Below, in pieces: positions 7,759 through 16,253 of a stretch of DNA of 64,000 bases; position 1 is the stretch's first letter; the number at the start of each line of letters is the position of its first letter. The stretch lies in NCBI RefSeq assembly GCF_038005985.1, contig NZ_JBBOUI010000001.1, positions 639,501 to 703,500 on the forward strand, written 5' to 3'. The DNA is from Solibacillus sp. FSL R7-0682. Its GTDB lineage: Bacteria; Bacillota; Bacilli; Bacillales_A; Planococcaceae. Made by a program: the position numbers and the translations under genes. Under the pieces are notes generated by a model. It searched no databases, was not told the DNA's origin, and saw nothing but the letters and a program-made list of their open reading frames with translations.

Positions 7759-9664
7759 CGTTTTCCGTAACTTCCGAAATTATGCTGCCTTCTTCATGGC
7801 GAGCTTTTTTTCGGTTTTTGTGTTTTTTATTTATTCGATGCTGATGTTTCATCCGGAAATTGAGCGAGGCTTTTTAGGAGAAGTATCCATTGCAGGAATG
7901 GTATTTGCTGAAATAATTTTAGTGTTATTTTCATGGTTTTTTATTTTTTATTCGATGCGCGCGTTTTTAGAAGCGCGGACAAAAGAGTTTGCGATTCTAC
8001 TGCATCTTGGTATGGGTCGAAATCAGCTTGGAAAATTAATCTTCATTGAGACAATGACCATTGGGCTATTTTCTTCTATCGCAGGGATTTTATTTGGTTT
8101 TGCCTTTTCAAAGTTTTTCTTTATGATTGTGCGTGAAATTTTAAACTTAAGCGCGCTCCCATTGTATCTTTCATGGGAACCTTTTGTACTTACGCTTTTT
8201 GTTTATTTAAGTGCGTTTATCGTTATTTCGACTATTACGATGACGTTTACACCAGAATTAAAGATTCGTGAGCTAATTCGCGGACCAAAGTACGTTGAAG
8301 TGGTTGATTCGTATTCGAAGCGTAATGCAGCTTTAGGAGTCGTATTAATTTTAATTGGCTATTTACTAGCGATTGTAACGACAAAGTCTTCTATTTTTAG
8401 TTACACTTTATTAATTCCGTTTTTTGTTACTTTCGGAACCTATTATTTTTTCACGGATACGACGATTTATTTAATTGATCGGATGAAAGGTAGAAAGCAT
8501 TTTTACTGGAAACGTTCTCGCATGCTTGCTATGGCTGAGCAGGTGCAAATATTACGTACCAATTCTAAAATGTTCTTTATTGTTACGCTTGTTTCTACAT
8601 TAGCTTTTCTAACCGTTGGTATATTGTCAGCGATGTCATCTTATACATCACAGTACGATAAACTAAATCCGATTGGCATTATTTATAAAGGTGTAGTGGA
8701 CAATCCATATGAACTTGGTCACATCTTATCTCTTATTGAAGAGCTTGAGGAAAGTGACATAAGCTATCATATGACACGCTTTTCAGTTATCCGCCAAACC
8801 TCTACGTTTACATCCAATCCAGTAGAGGTATTTAGAGAAACGGATATTAATCATTTGTTGTTTTCTTTTAAATATCCACTTGTAAATTTACATAGTGGTG
8901 AAGCTATGTTTATCCCTTATTCTGAGGATTCGATAAAAAAATTGGAGAAAACAACGGTTGAAACAGTTCTGAAGGAAAATAATTTAAAATTGACAATTAA
9001 TAGTGTCTATCCGAAAATGTTCTTCCCTTCAGCAATGATAAGCAGTAATGCCATTATTATAAGCGATGAGGATTTCTTGAAATTAGAGAATGAATTTGAA
9101 CGAGCTCCTGCTGTAGAGCCGGGTTATCACTTATTTACATTTGATATTCCAAATTGGACTGAAACCGAAGAAATAGGTTTAGGCATCTATCAAATGGTCG
9201 CAAGAGATTACGTTTTAAATGAGACGTATTCATTGCCATTTTATTTTGAAAATGCAGGATTAAGTTATTCTTATATATTAGCAACTTATTCTTTACTGAC
9301 ACTTGTAGGAATTTTAGTTGTAGCAGTTTTCTTGCTTGCTTCAGGAAGTTTTGTATATTTCAAATTATATGCATCACTGGATCGAGAGAAAAAACAATTT
9401 GATATGCTAAAACGAATTGGATTAACTGATAAGGAAATGAAACGAATTGTAACGCGAAATTTAATCATTCAATTTTTCTTGCCGTGGGGCTTAGCCCTTG
9501 TGCATAGTGCATTTGCGTTCTATGTTGTGCAAACTATACTTCATGATGTGATGAATCTATCAATTGTAAAAGAGGTCGTTATTTCGTTTTCGATGTTTGC
9601 AATTATCCAAATTGTGTACTTTTTCTTAATACGTTGGCGCTACATAGCGCATATTCGTGCTTAA
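7724..9664 (+). CDS. BceB-like FtsX-domain permease
   Basis: 646 residues, the usual size of BceB-type permeases. Ten membrane helices are predicted: one near residues 18-40, three in about 55-175, two near 200-245, one near 285-305, then after an extracellular domain of about 200 residues (about 310-525) three C-terminal helices. The large domain between helices 7 and 8 is the family hallmark and binds the peptide antibiotic or its lipid target. Two FtsX-like regions flank it. Start is ATG 7724 with AGGAGG upstream, inside the end of the ATPase gene. This gene ends the module. Confidence 0.93.
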   Translation: MSVTFLQFAYRNVFRNFRNYAAFFMASFFSVFVFFIYSMLMFHPEIERGFLGEVSIAGMVFAEIILVLFSWFFIFYSMRAFLEARTKEFAILLHLGMGRNQLGKLIFIETMTIGLFSSIAGILFGFAFSKFFFMIVREILNLSALPLYLSWEPFVLTLFVYLSAFIVISTITMTFTPELKIRELIRGPKYVEVVDSYSKRNAALGVVLILIGYLLAIVTTKSSIFSYTLLIPFFVTFGTYYFFTDTTIYLIDRMKGRKHFYWKRSRMLAMAEQVQILRTNSKMFFIVTLVSTLAFLTVGILSAMSSYTSQYDKLNPIGIIYKGVVDNPYELGHILSLIEELEESDISYHMTRFSVIRQTSTFTSNPVEVFRETDINHLLFSFKYPLVNLHSGEAMFIPYSEDSIKKLEKTTVETVLKENNLKLTINSVYPKMFFPSAMISSNAIIISDEDFLKLENEFERAPAVEPGYHLFTFDIPNWTETEEIGLGIYQMVARDYVLNETYSLPFYFENAGLSYSYILATYSLLTLVGILVVAVFLLASGSFVYFKLYASLDREKKQFDMLKRIGLTDKEMKRIVTRNLIIQFFLPWGLALVHSAFAFYVVQTILHDVMNLSIVKEVVISFSMFAIIQIVYFFLIRWRYIAHIRA

Positions 9665-9735
9665 CAGAAAAATGTCGTAAATGCAGTAAAAATGTCTTAT
9701 TCAACAAAAATAATGCATAAAACGGAAATTCATTA

Positions 9736-9790
9736 TTGTTTTATCAATATACTTATTTTATACTCTTAATAAAGTGAATATTTGTTCATT
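9736..9790 (+). promoter_or_regulatory. lcfB promoter with a FadR-like palindrome
   Basis: TTGTTT (9736-9741), a 17-base spacer and TATACT (9759-9764) form a plausible promoter. About 10 bases downstream, TGAATATTTGTTCATT (9775-9790) resembles the B. subtilis FadR operator (TGAATGA..TCATTCA) at its outer positions. Repression by FadR would suit an acyl-CoA ligase gene, but the match is partial. Confidence 0.38.
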
Positions 9791-9902
9791 TGAAATAATG
9801 GCAGTTTTTATTCGACATGAAAGGGCATGGCGATGGAAGCTTCATTGAATCGGGCTAAAAAGAAACAAAGGGCTTTTTAGCGAGATAAAGGGGATGGGTG
9901 TA

Positions 9903-11453
9903 TTGAATTTAGTTGAAAAAGTAAGACAACAAGCTTTCGAACAACCAGAAAAAACAGCTTATTATTTTTTAGGTAAAGGTACGACGTATGGAGAACTTGA
10001 GCATACAATTGCCACGTTTGCAGCAGCCTTACAAGATTTAGGTGTACAAAAGGGCGATCATATCGCATTTTTACTCGGCAATACACCGCATTACATTATT
10101 TCGTTGTACGCATCAATGCGCATTGGGGCGACAGCAATTCCAATCAATCCAATTTATACAGCAGACGAAATTTCATACATTATTAAAAATGGAGATGTAA
10201 AAGTTGTCATTGCATTAGATATGTTATTACCACTTGTGGAGGCAGGGGTGCAAGGATTCCCACAAGTAATAAAGTACATCGTATGTGAGACGTCTCCTGA
10301 TGTAGCGGACAAATATGCGACGTTAAGTGATGCAGCAAAAGCAAAAACAACATTATTTACACAAGTACTAGCGACAACTTCGCGCACAGTTGATCCAGTG
10401 GAAGTACAACCTGATGATACAGCAATAATATTGTATACATCTGGTACAACAGGACAACCAAAGGGCGCGATGTTAACACATAATAATTTATATTCCAATG
10501 CTCGAGATGTAGGCGAATATTTAAAAATGAGTTCGGATGACCGTGTCATTGCAACGTTACCCGTTTTCCATGTTTTTGCATTAACTGTTGTAGTAAATGC
10601 ACCATTAACGCAAGGGGCTACATTACTTTTAGCACCACGCTTTAGCCCAGGAGAAATCTTCGAATTAGCTGCGGCTTATAAAGCGACTGTATTTGCGGGT
10701 GTACCAACGATGTTTAACTTCTTATATCAATATGAAGCAGGTAATGTGGAAGCGTTTTCAAACTTACGTTTAGCGATTTCAGGTGGCGCTTCATTGCCAG
10801 TATCGTTATTACATAACTTTGAACAAAAGTTTAATGTACGTATTTCGGAAGGGTTTGGTTTATCAGAAGCTTCACCTGTTACATGCTTCAATCCTATTGA
10901 TCGTGAACGTAAAGCTGGATCAATCGGCCAATCCATCATAAATGTTGAAAATAAAATTGTGGACGAAAATGGTGAAGAAGTGCCAGTAGGTGAAGTTGGG
11001 GAATTAATCGTTCGCGGTCCAAATGTCATGAAGGGCTACTATAAAATGCCTGAGGAAACAGCCGTTGCAATTCGAAATGGTTGGTTGTACACTGGTGATT
11101 TAGCAAGAAAAGATGAGGAAGATTACTTCTATATTGTCGATCGTAAAAAGGATTTAATTATTGTTGGCGGTTATAATGTCTACCCTCGTGAAGTAGAAGA
11201 AGTTTTATTCTCTCATAACGGTATTGTAGAAGCTGCAGTAGTCGGATTCCCAGATCCAAACTTTGGCGAAGCAGTTCATGCTTATGTTGTACTAAAAGAT
11301 CCGGCAGTGTCTATAGAAGAAATTAAAGAATATTGTGCAAAACATATAGCAAAATATAAGGTTCCAACTGTAATCGAAATTTTAGACGAGCTACCAAAAA
11401 ATACGACAGGGAAAATTTTACGCCGCTCACTAAAACAAACTGCAAAAATTTAA
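9903..11453 (+). CDS. lcfB: Long-chain fatty-acid--CoA ligase
   Basis: 516 residues. AMP-forming acyl-CoA synthetase: activates fatty acids with ATP and CoA for beta-oxidation or lipid remodelling. The phosphate-binding motif is ILYTSGTTGQPKGAM near residue 170, the adenine motif EGFGLSEASP near 320, and the hinge and C-terminal domain follow YTGDLARKDEEDYFYIVDRK; the catalytic Lys is in the terminal PKNTTGKILRR. TTG 9903 is preferred over ATG 9894 because the AAAGGGG ribosome site abuts the ATG but is 9 bases from the TTG, and the family N-terminus reads MNLV. It closely resembles B. subtilis LcfB (YhfL), also a neighbour of lplJ and yhfH. Confidence 0.93.
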   Translation: MNLVEKVRQQAFEQPEKTAYYFLGKGTTYGELEHTIATFAAALQDLGVQKGDHIAFLLGNTPHYIISLYASMRIGATAIPINPIYTADEISYIIKNGDVKVVIALDMLLPLVEAGVQGFPQVIKYIVCETSPDVADKYATLSDAAKAKTTLFTQVLATTSRTVDPVEVQPDDTAIILYTSGTTGQPKGAMLTHNNLYSNARDVGEYLKMSSDDRVIATLPVFHVFALTVVVNAPLTQGATLLLAPRFSPGEIFELAAAYKATVFAGVPTMFNFLYQYEAGNVEAFSNLRLAISGGASLPVSLLHNFEQKFNVRISEGFGLSEASPVTCFNPIDRERKAGSIGQSIINVENKIVDENGEEVPVGEVGELIVRGPNVMKGYYKMPEETAVAIRNGWLYTGDLARKDEEDYFYIVDRKKDLIIVGGYNVYPREVEEVLFSHNGIVEAAVVGFPDPNFGEAVHAYVVLKDPAVSIEEIKEYCAKHIAKYKVPTVIEILDELPKNTTGKILRRSLKQTAKI

Positions 11454-11542
11454 TTTAAATACTTTATAAAGAGGCAGGACATCAGTAGTGAACTGAACCC
11501 TATTTTGTAGACAGTTTAATAAAAAACAAGATAGCCATTTAA

Positions 11543-12385
11543 TTAGGCTGCGATTAGATGACTTCGGTAACTCGCCGGAGTCATCTTTTTTAATGTCCAT
11601 TGCTTTCTTGTGTGGTTGTAATGCGTGATATAGTCAATGACTTGTGTATGTAGCTCCGTGAAACTTTCAGCTTCATGATAATCGACTTCATCTTTAAAAT
11701 GACCAAAGAACGATTCCATTGGCGCATTATCTAGACAGTTTCCTCGACGTGACATGGATTGTTTTAACCCCATGTCTTTCACAAGCGTCTGAAATCCTGG
11801 ATGCGTATAATGAAACCCCTGATCCGAATGAATCATTGCTTCCGGATGAAGATTCCCATCCAAATGATGTTTTAATTGTTCAAGTGTTTCATAAACAATC
11901 GACAATTTAAGAGTAGTAGCTAGTTTATACGCAACGATTTCTCTCGTTGCGACATCTTTTACACATGATAAATAAGCCGTACGGCCACCCTTATATTGGA
12001 GATAGGTAATGTCTGTTAAGAAGACTTTTCCTGGCTCGTCTTGTTTGAATGCCCGATTTAAGTAATTTGGAATTTGACGATGTGCTTCATTCGCTTTTTC
12101 TATAAGTCGATAAGGATTGGCACGACGAACCTTCGCATACAAATTAAATTTACGCATCAATCGAAGAATTTTTTTATGGTTCATCGGTTTCCCTAATTGG
12201 TCCACCAGTTCCATATAAAACCCTCGATAACCAATTTTGCCTTTTGCTTCATCATAGATTACTTTTAGTAAAAGATAATCTTGATAATCAGCTTCTTCAC
12301 GTAATGAATGTTTCTCCATATTTTGTCGCCATTTATAGTAACCACTCGAGCTGACATTTGCTACTTCACAAAGATACCGTGTCAT
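11543..12385 (-). CDS. IS3-family transposase OrfB (DDE integrase domain)
   Basis: 280 residues from the first ATG; in IS3 elements it is normally made as an OrfAB fusion by -1 frameshifting, and the frame here stays open upstream of this ATG into the orfA end. The HTH_21-like region YYKWRQNM is followed by the rve integrase core: first Asp in VFLTDITYLQYKG, second in HSDQGFHYTHPGF and Glu in NAPMESFFGHFKDE. All three catalytic residues are present. Confidence 0.93.
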   Translation of the reverse strand: MTRYLCEVANVSSSGYYKWRQNMEKHSLREEADYQDYLLLKVIYDEAKGKIGYRGFYMELVDQLGKPMNHKKILRLMRKFNLYAKVRRANPYRLIEKANEAHRQIPNYLNRAFKQDEPGKVFLTDITYLQYKGGRTAYLSCVKDVATREIVAYKLATTLKLSIVYETLEQLKHHLDGNLHPEAMIHSDQGFHYTHPGFQTLVKDMGLKQSMSRRGNCLDNAPMESFFGHFKDEVDYHEAESFTELHTQVIDYITHYNHTRKQWTLKKMTPASYRSHLIAA

Positions 12386-12444
12386 ATTTTTGAGTTGAAA
12401 TAATCGAATCGTTTCACTGATTGCTTGATATTTTTCTTTGGGTG

Positions 12445-12873
12445 TTAAAAACGATTCTTCTTCGCCTGCCTTTCCATTTCGTCGAGCTTTTTTAAGAGCG
12501 CTAGCTCTGCTTCCAATAGACGAATACGAGCTTCTGCTTTCTCTAACTTTTTATCAGCTGATAATTTTTCGGCACGTGGGCGACCTGTACTGCCTTTTCC
12601 ACGACGCTCTTGTGTAAAACCATCCTCACCGTATGTTTGATAAATTTTCTTCCACCTATGAACAGCACTTTGAACTTTTTTAATCCCGATGATTTCTAAA
12701 TCAAAGCCTGCAGCTTTGAAGATTTCGGTAGGCCCTTTGCCTTTTAGATTTTCTTGAACAGCTTTTAATTTGAAAGCTACTGTATATTGAATAGATCGAT
12801 CGGTTATCAAAACGACATTTGGATTCTGTTCAATTTGTCGACGTTGATGTTCGTTAAAAATTATTTTACTCAT
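12445..12873 (-). CDS. IS3-family transposase OrfA (helix-turn-helix)
   Basis: 142 residues. The N-terminal helix-turn-helix region is built around YTVAFKLKAVQENLKGK and AVHRWKKIYQTYGEDGF, followed by a basic linker GRPRAEKLS and a leucine-zipper-like coiled coil (LEKAEARIRLLEAELALLKK). This is the usual layout of OrfA proteins that bind the terminal repeats and contact OrfB. The ORF ends where the -1 frame leads into orfB. Confidence 0.9.
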   Translation of the reverse strand: MSKIIFNEHQRRQIEQNPNVVLITDRSIQYTVAFKLKAVQENLKGKGPTEIFKAAGFDLEIIGIKKVQSAVHRWKKIYQTYGEDGFTQERRGKGSTGRPRAEKLSADKKLEKAEARIRLLEAELALLKKLDEMERQAKKNRF

Positions 12874-13116
12874 GATGTTCTCCCATTCTTAAATCGTATG
12901 GTCAGTATAACGGGGATTTCTAGGAATGAAAATAGAAAAAACCCCGAATAGGTCACTTTTTTCTAAAGTGTCTACTATTCGGGGTTCAGTTCATAGATAG
13001 CTCTTGTATTTTTTAAAATTTGAATAATAAAAATAAACTTTATTTAAATTGGTTGAAGTGAAAGGTCGACGCTAAGGAAAGCTTACCCGGAATGAAAACC
13101 AATTTTACGCGCATCA

Positions 13117-13158
13117 AAAAAATACAATTTTTCTCTGCAGAGAAAAATTGTATTTTTT
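13117..13158. repeat. 42-bp perfect palindrome
   Basis: Two exact 21-base arms meet at a central CTGCAG (13135-13140). The arms carry A6 and T6 at the outer ends, so a transcript from either side would form a long hairpin followed by U residues, giving a potential bidirectional terminator. The same palindrome, with the central bases CCGTAG, is interrupted by the IS at 40801. Confidence 0.85.
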
Positions 13159-13299
13159 GTTTTATCCCGGGTTCATTTTTATTTTGGTCAAAGAATAGAA
13201 TGTATAGGTTACTCTTAAAAATAAAATAGACTTTTGAATTTTCAAACAACTATGGTAAACTATTATTACGAAATTCGAAATAGTTGAGGGGTGCATTTA

Positions 13300-15273
13300 A
13301 TGACGAAGTACGTAACGAAGGAAAGCTTATTTGAGCTACAATCAATTACTAATCCGGTACTTGCTCCGAACGAACAAGAAGCGGTGTTTGTTCGCACACA
13401 AATGAATGAGAAAGAAAATAACTACAATGCCCATTTATTCCACATTGAATTAAGTACTGGTGAGGTTACACAATGGACATTTGGGAATGAACGTGTTTCT
13501 AGTCCGCAATGGTCACCAGATGGGAAACAAATAGCATTTTTGACTAATCGAAAAGAAAAAAATCAATTATACATCGTGAATCGTCGTGGGGGGGAAGCGC
13601 AAGAAATGACGACACTGCCAAATGGTGTCAATTCATTTTTATGGAGCCCATGTGGAGAGAAAATTTGGCTTACAACTACGGTGAAATCAGGCTTAACATT
13701 GACAGATGAGGAAGAAAAGGCTGATAAAAAATTCCCAAAGGCTTACATAGTCGACAAAATGAAATACAAAGCAGATAGTGTTGGACTACTTCAGCAAGAG
13801 CGCTATTCTCAAATCGCGGTATTAACGGTCGAATCAAAGGAACTTACTATCTTTACAGAAGGAAACTATTCGCACTCACTACAAGGAATTTCCTACGATG
13901 GTAAAACATTAGTTATTGGTGTGAATCGTGTAGATAATACAGATGATGTGTTCCGTTCACCACTATATTTAGTAGATATTGAAACGAAACAAGAGCAACT
14001 ATTAGTTGATGAAGATGGCTATTTTGGTGGGGTAGCATTTTCTTTCGATGATCGTTACATTGCCTTTGGAGGCTCTGATCAATCTTATAAAAACGCAACA
14101 CACGGGCATGTTTATGTTTACGATACTCAAACAAAAACAACACAAAAGCTAACAGAGGGCTTTGATTTACCTGTAGGTGACTATGCGGTTGCGGATATGC
14201 AACAAAATTCCCAAGCACCAGGTGTCGTGTGGACGGAAAACAATGATTTATATTTCCAAGTTTCTACTGAAGGAGATATTAGACTCTATTATGCAACGTT
14301 GGAAGGGGCACTTTATCCAGCTTCTCCTGAATCGGAGCATGTGTATGGCTATGCGATCTTTAAAAATGGTAATCGAGCGCTAATGACCGTTTCAAATCCA
14401 ATTTTCCCTGGCGAATTATTCGACTTTGATATTACGACAGGTGAACGTAAGCAGCTCACGTCTTTTAATGAGAAGTTTTTAGAAGAAACAACTTTATCAA
14501 CGCCTGAAGCAATCGTTTATACAACAAAGGATAATTGGACTGTACATGGATGGATTATGAAGCCTGCGGACTATGTGGAGGGCGAAAAATATCCATTGAT
14601 TGTAGAAGTACATGGTGGACCACATACATTGTATGCAAATACGTTTTTCCATGAAATGCAGTTACTTACTGCACAGGGGTATGGGGTACTTTATGTAAAT
14701 CCACGTGGAAGTCATGGTTATAGCCAAACATTTGTTGATGGTGTTAGAGGCGATTACGGTGGTGGCGACTACGAGGATATTATGGCAGGTGTCGATTATG
14801 CTCTCGAAAACTATGCGTGGATTGATGAAAAACGCTTAGGTATTACAGGTGGAAGCTATGGTGGCTTCATGACGAACTGGGTTGTTGGACATACGAACCG
14901 CTTTAAAGCAGCGGTAACACAACGCTCGATTTCAAATTGGATTAGCTTCTATGGTGTATCAGATATCGGTTATTATTTCACAGAATGGCAAATCCAAGCT
15001 GATTTGAATGATGTGGAGAAATTATGGCATCATTCACCATTAAAATATGCAGCAAATGTTGAAACACCGCTTCTAATTTTACACAGTGAACGCGATTTCC
15101 GTTGTCCAATCGAACAAGCAGAGCAGTTTTATATTACGTTAAAACGGATGGGGAAAGAAGTTGGCTTCGTACGCTTCCCAGAGTGTGATCACAACCTTTC
15201 ACGCACAGGAATTCCGAGCCTCCGCTTAGAACGACTTGATCAAATTACGAGCTGGTTTGCAAAATATTTATAA
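13300..15273 (+). CDS. S9-family serine peptidase (acylaminoacyl-peptidase/YuxL type)
   Basis: 657 residues. Residues 1 to about 400 form a beta-propeller with WD40-like repeats (SPQWSPDGKQIAFLTNRK). The C-terminal alpha/beta hydrolase carries the nucleophile S519 in GGSYGGF, D599 in HSERDF and H631 in CDHNLS. It should cut short peptides in the cytoplasm; no signal peptide is seen. ATG 13300 is chosen over GTG 13291 because TTGAGGGG lies eight bases before the ATG and overlaps the GTG. A possible promoter is TTGAAT 13234 / TAAACT 13256. A clear terminator follows. Confidence 0.93.
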   Translation: MTKYVTKESLFELQSITNPVLAPNEQEAVFVRTQMNEKENNYNAHLFHIELSTGEVTQWTFGNERVSSPQWSPDGKQIAFLTNRKEKNQLYIVNRRGGEAQEMTTLPNGVNSFLWSPCGEKIWLTTTVKSGLTLTDEEEKADKKFPKAYIVDKMKYKADSVGLLQQERYSQIAVLTVESKELTIFTEGNYSHSLQGISYDGKTLVIGVNRVDNTDDVFRSPLYLVDIETKQEQLLVDEDGYFGGVAFSFDDRYIAFGGSDQSYKNATHGHVYVYDTQTKTTQKLTEGFDLPVGDYAVADMQQNSQAPGVVWTENNDLYFQVSTEGDIRLYYATLEGALYPASPESEHVYGYAIFKNGNRALMTVSNPIFPGELFDFDITTGERKQLTSFNEKFLEETTLSTPEAIVYTTKDNWTVHGWIMKPADYVEGEKYPLIVEVHGGPHTLYANTFFHEMQLLTAQGYGVLYVNPRGSHGYSQTFVDGVRGDYGGGDYEDIMAGVDYALENYAWIDEKRLGITGGSYGGFMTNWVVGHTNRFKAAVTQRSISNWISFYGVSDIGYYFTEWQIQADLNDVEKLWHHSPLKYAANVETPLLILHSERDFRCPIEQAEQFYITLKRMGKEVGFVRFPECDHNLSRTGIPSLRLERLDQITSWFAKYL

Positions 15274-15281
15274 CATAAAGA

Positions 15282-15310
15282 AAGAGGTATCCGGTGTGGA
15301 TACCTCTTTT
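15282..15310 (+). terminator. Terminator after the S9 peptidase gene
   Basis: An 11-bp stem AAGAGGTATCC / GGATACCTCTT with loop GGTGT and a T run. The A-rich other side could also serve the convergent minus-strand gene. Confidence 0.87.
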
Positions 15311-15346
15311 GCATACATTAGTGGAAGGTTACTAGATTGTGGGTTG

Positions 15347-16123
15347 TTATTTCCCTTTAAATTGCGGAGGTCGTTTTTCAGAGAAAGCGTTTAAAGCTTC
15401 AATTCGATCTTCAGTAGGAATTGTAAGTTCATAGGCTTTTCGTTCAATTTGTAAGCCTGTTTGTATATCTGTTTTTATTCCTTGTTTTACCGCAAATTTT
15501 GCTTGTTGAATAGCAATCGGTGCATTTTGCAAAATAGTGGCTGCAAATTGTTCCGCCACCTCATGTAATGCTTCATGTTGCGCAATTTTTGTGAGCACAC
15601 CATATTGAAGAGCTTCATGAGCATTCAACCGTTTCGCTGTTAAAATAAGTTCTAATGCTTTTGCTTCACCAATTAGTCGAGGTAAACGTTGGGTCCCTCC
15701 AGCACCCGGAATAATTCCGAGACTCGTTTCAGTTAAGCCGAGTAGAATGTTTTCCGAAGCGATGCGGAAATCACAAGCAAGTGCAAGTTCTAATCCACCA
15801 CCAAAAGCATAGCCATTCAGTACACAAATCGTTGGTTGTGGTAATTGTTCAATTAATGTAAAGACTTCACCAAAACGATTTAAATTCCGCTTTACAAGTG
15901 TATCAGGTAACGTCTTTCGTTCCTTTAAATCTGCACCAACAGAAAAAGCTTTGTCACCCGCACCTGTAATGATGACGAGACGAATATTAGGGTGAATTTG
16001 AATTGATTCAATTACTTTACGTAGTTGTTCTAACATTTCAAAATTAAATGCATTTAGCATTTCGGGACGATCTAACGTCACCTTGGCGATATAATCTTTT
16101 TGCTCATACTTCACATAATTCAC
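15347..16123 (-). CDS. Enoyl-CoA hydratase/isomerase family protein
   Basis: 258 residues, crotonase fold. The oxyanion-hole segments are KAFSVGADLKER near residue 60 and NGYAFGGGLELALACDFRIA near 105. The acid at the position of the second catalytic Glu is seen in GLTETSLGIIPGAGGTQRLPR. This points to 2-enoyl-CoA hydration in fatty-acid beta-oxidation, though leucine or other acyl-CoA pathways are possible. The start is GTG 16123 with AGAGGAGGT upstream on the minus strand. It stands alone, convergent with the S9 peptidase gene. Confidence 0.88.
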   Translation of the reverse strand: MNYVKYEQKDYIAKVTLDRPEMLNAFNFEMLEQLRKVIESIQIHPNIRLVIITGAGDKAFSVGADLKERKTLPDTLVKRNLNRFGEVFTLIEQLPQPTICVLNGYAFGGGLELALACDFRIASENILLGLTETSLGIIPGAGGTQRLPRLIGEAKALELILTAKRLNAHEALQYGVLTKIAQHEALHEVAEQFAATILQNAPIAIQQAKFAVKQGIKTDIQTGLQIERKAYELTIPTEDRIEALNAFSEKRPPQFKGK

Positions 16124-16253
16124 TTGATTACCTCCTCTATATTGTTCTTAAATAATATAGTACAATGTAAGTAATGGTATTTACAATAATAGGTATATTT
16201 AGAAAGCATATATTACTAGATAATAGAATTAAAAAAGAATTGAGGAGACGACC

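Larger units (their letters stand above)
11489..12993 (-). mobile_element. IS3-family insertion sequence (IS150-like), complete
   Basis: A 1505-base element on the minus strand. Terminal inverted repeats start TGAACTGAACCC at 11489 and end with the complement GGGTTCAGTTCA at 12993, with weaker similarity inward (GTAGACA on both sides). Both flanks carry TAG (11486-11488 and 12994-12996), consistent with a 3-bp target duplication. It contains orfA and orfB in different frames. Ends, duplication and both frames look intact, so it may still be active. Confidence 0.92.
11471..13171. repeat. Intergenic palindromic repeat, copy A, split by an IS element
   Basis: The flanks of the IS at 11489-12993 (11471-11488 and 12994-13171) join into a unit that resembles 40701-40800 plus 42099-42128. 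Shared blocks in order are GAGnCnGGGA-like start, AGTAG, AGCTnTTGTATTTT, ATTTGAATAA, AACCAATTTTACGCGCAT and an AAAATACAATTTTTCTC palindrome. Copy A has about 65 extra bases in the middle. No coding potential is seen, and its ends are roughly inverted, so a non-autonomous MITE-like or REP-like element is plausible. Confidence 0.6.

Noticed and set aside
10154-10549. 131-codon minus-strand frame inside lcfB
   Set aside because: Antisense shadow of a well-supported acyl-CoA ligase; no ribosome site.
11719-11910. 63-codon + strand frame inside the first IS
   Set aside because: Antisense shadow of orfB, whose catalytic motifs are clear on the minus strand.
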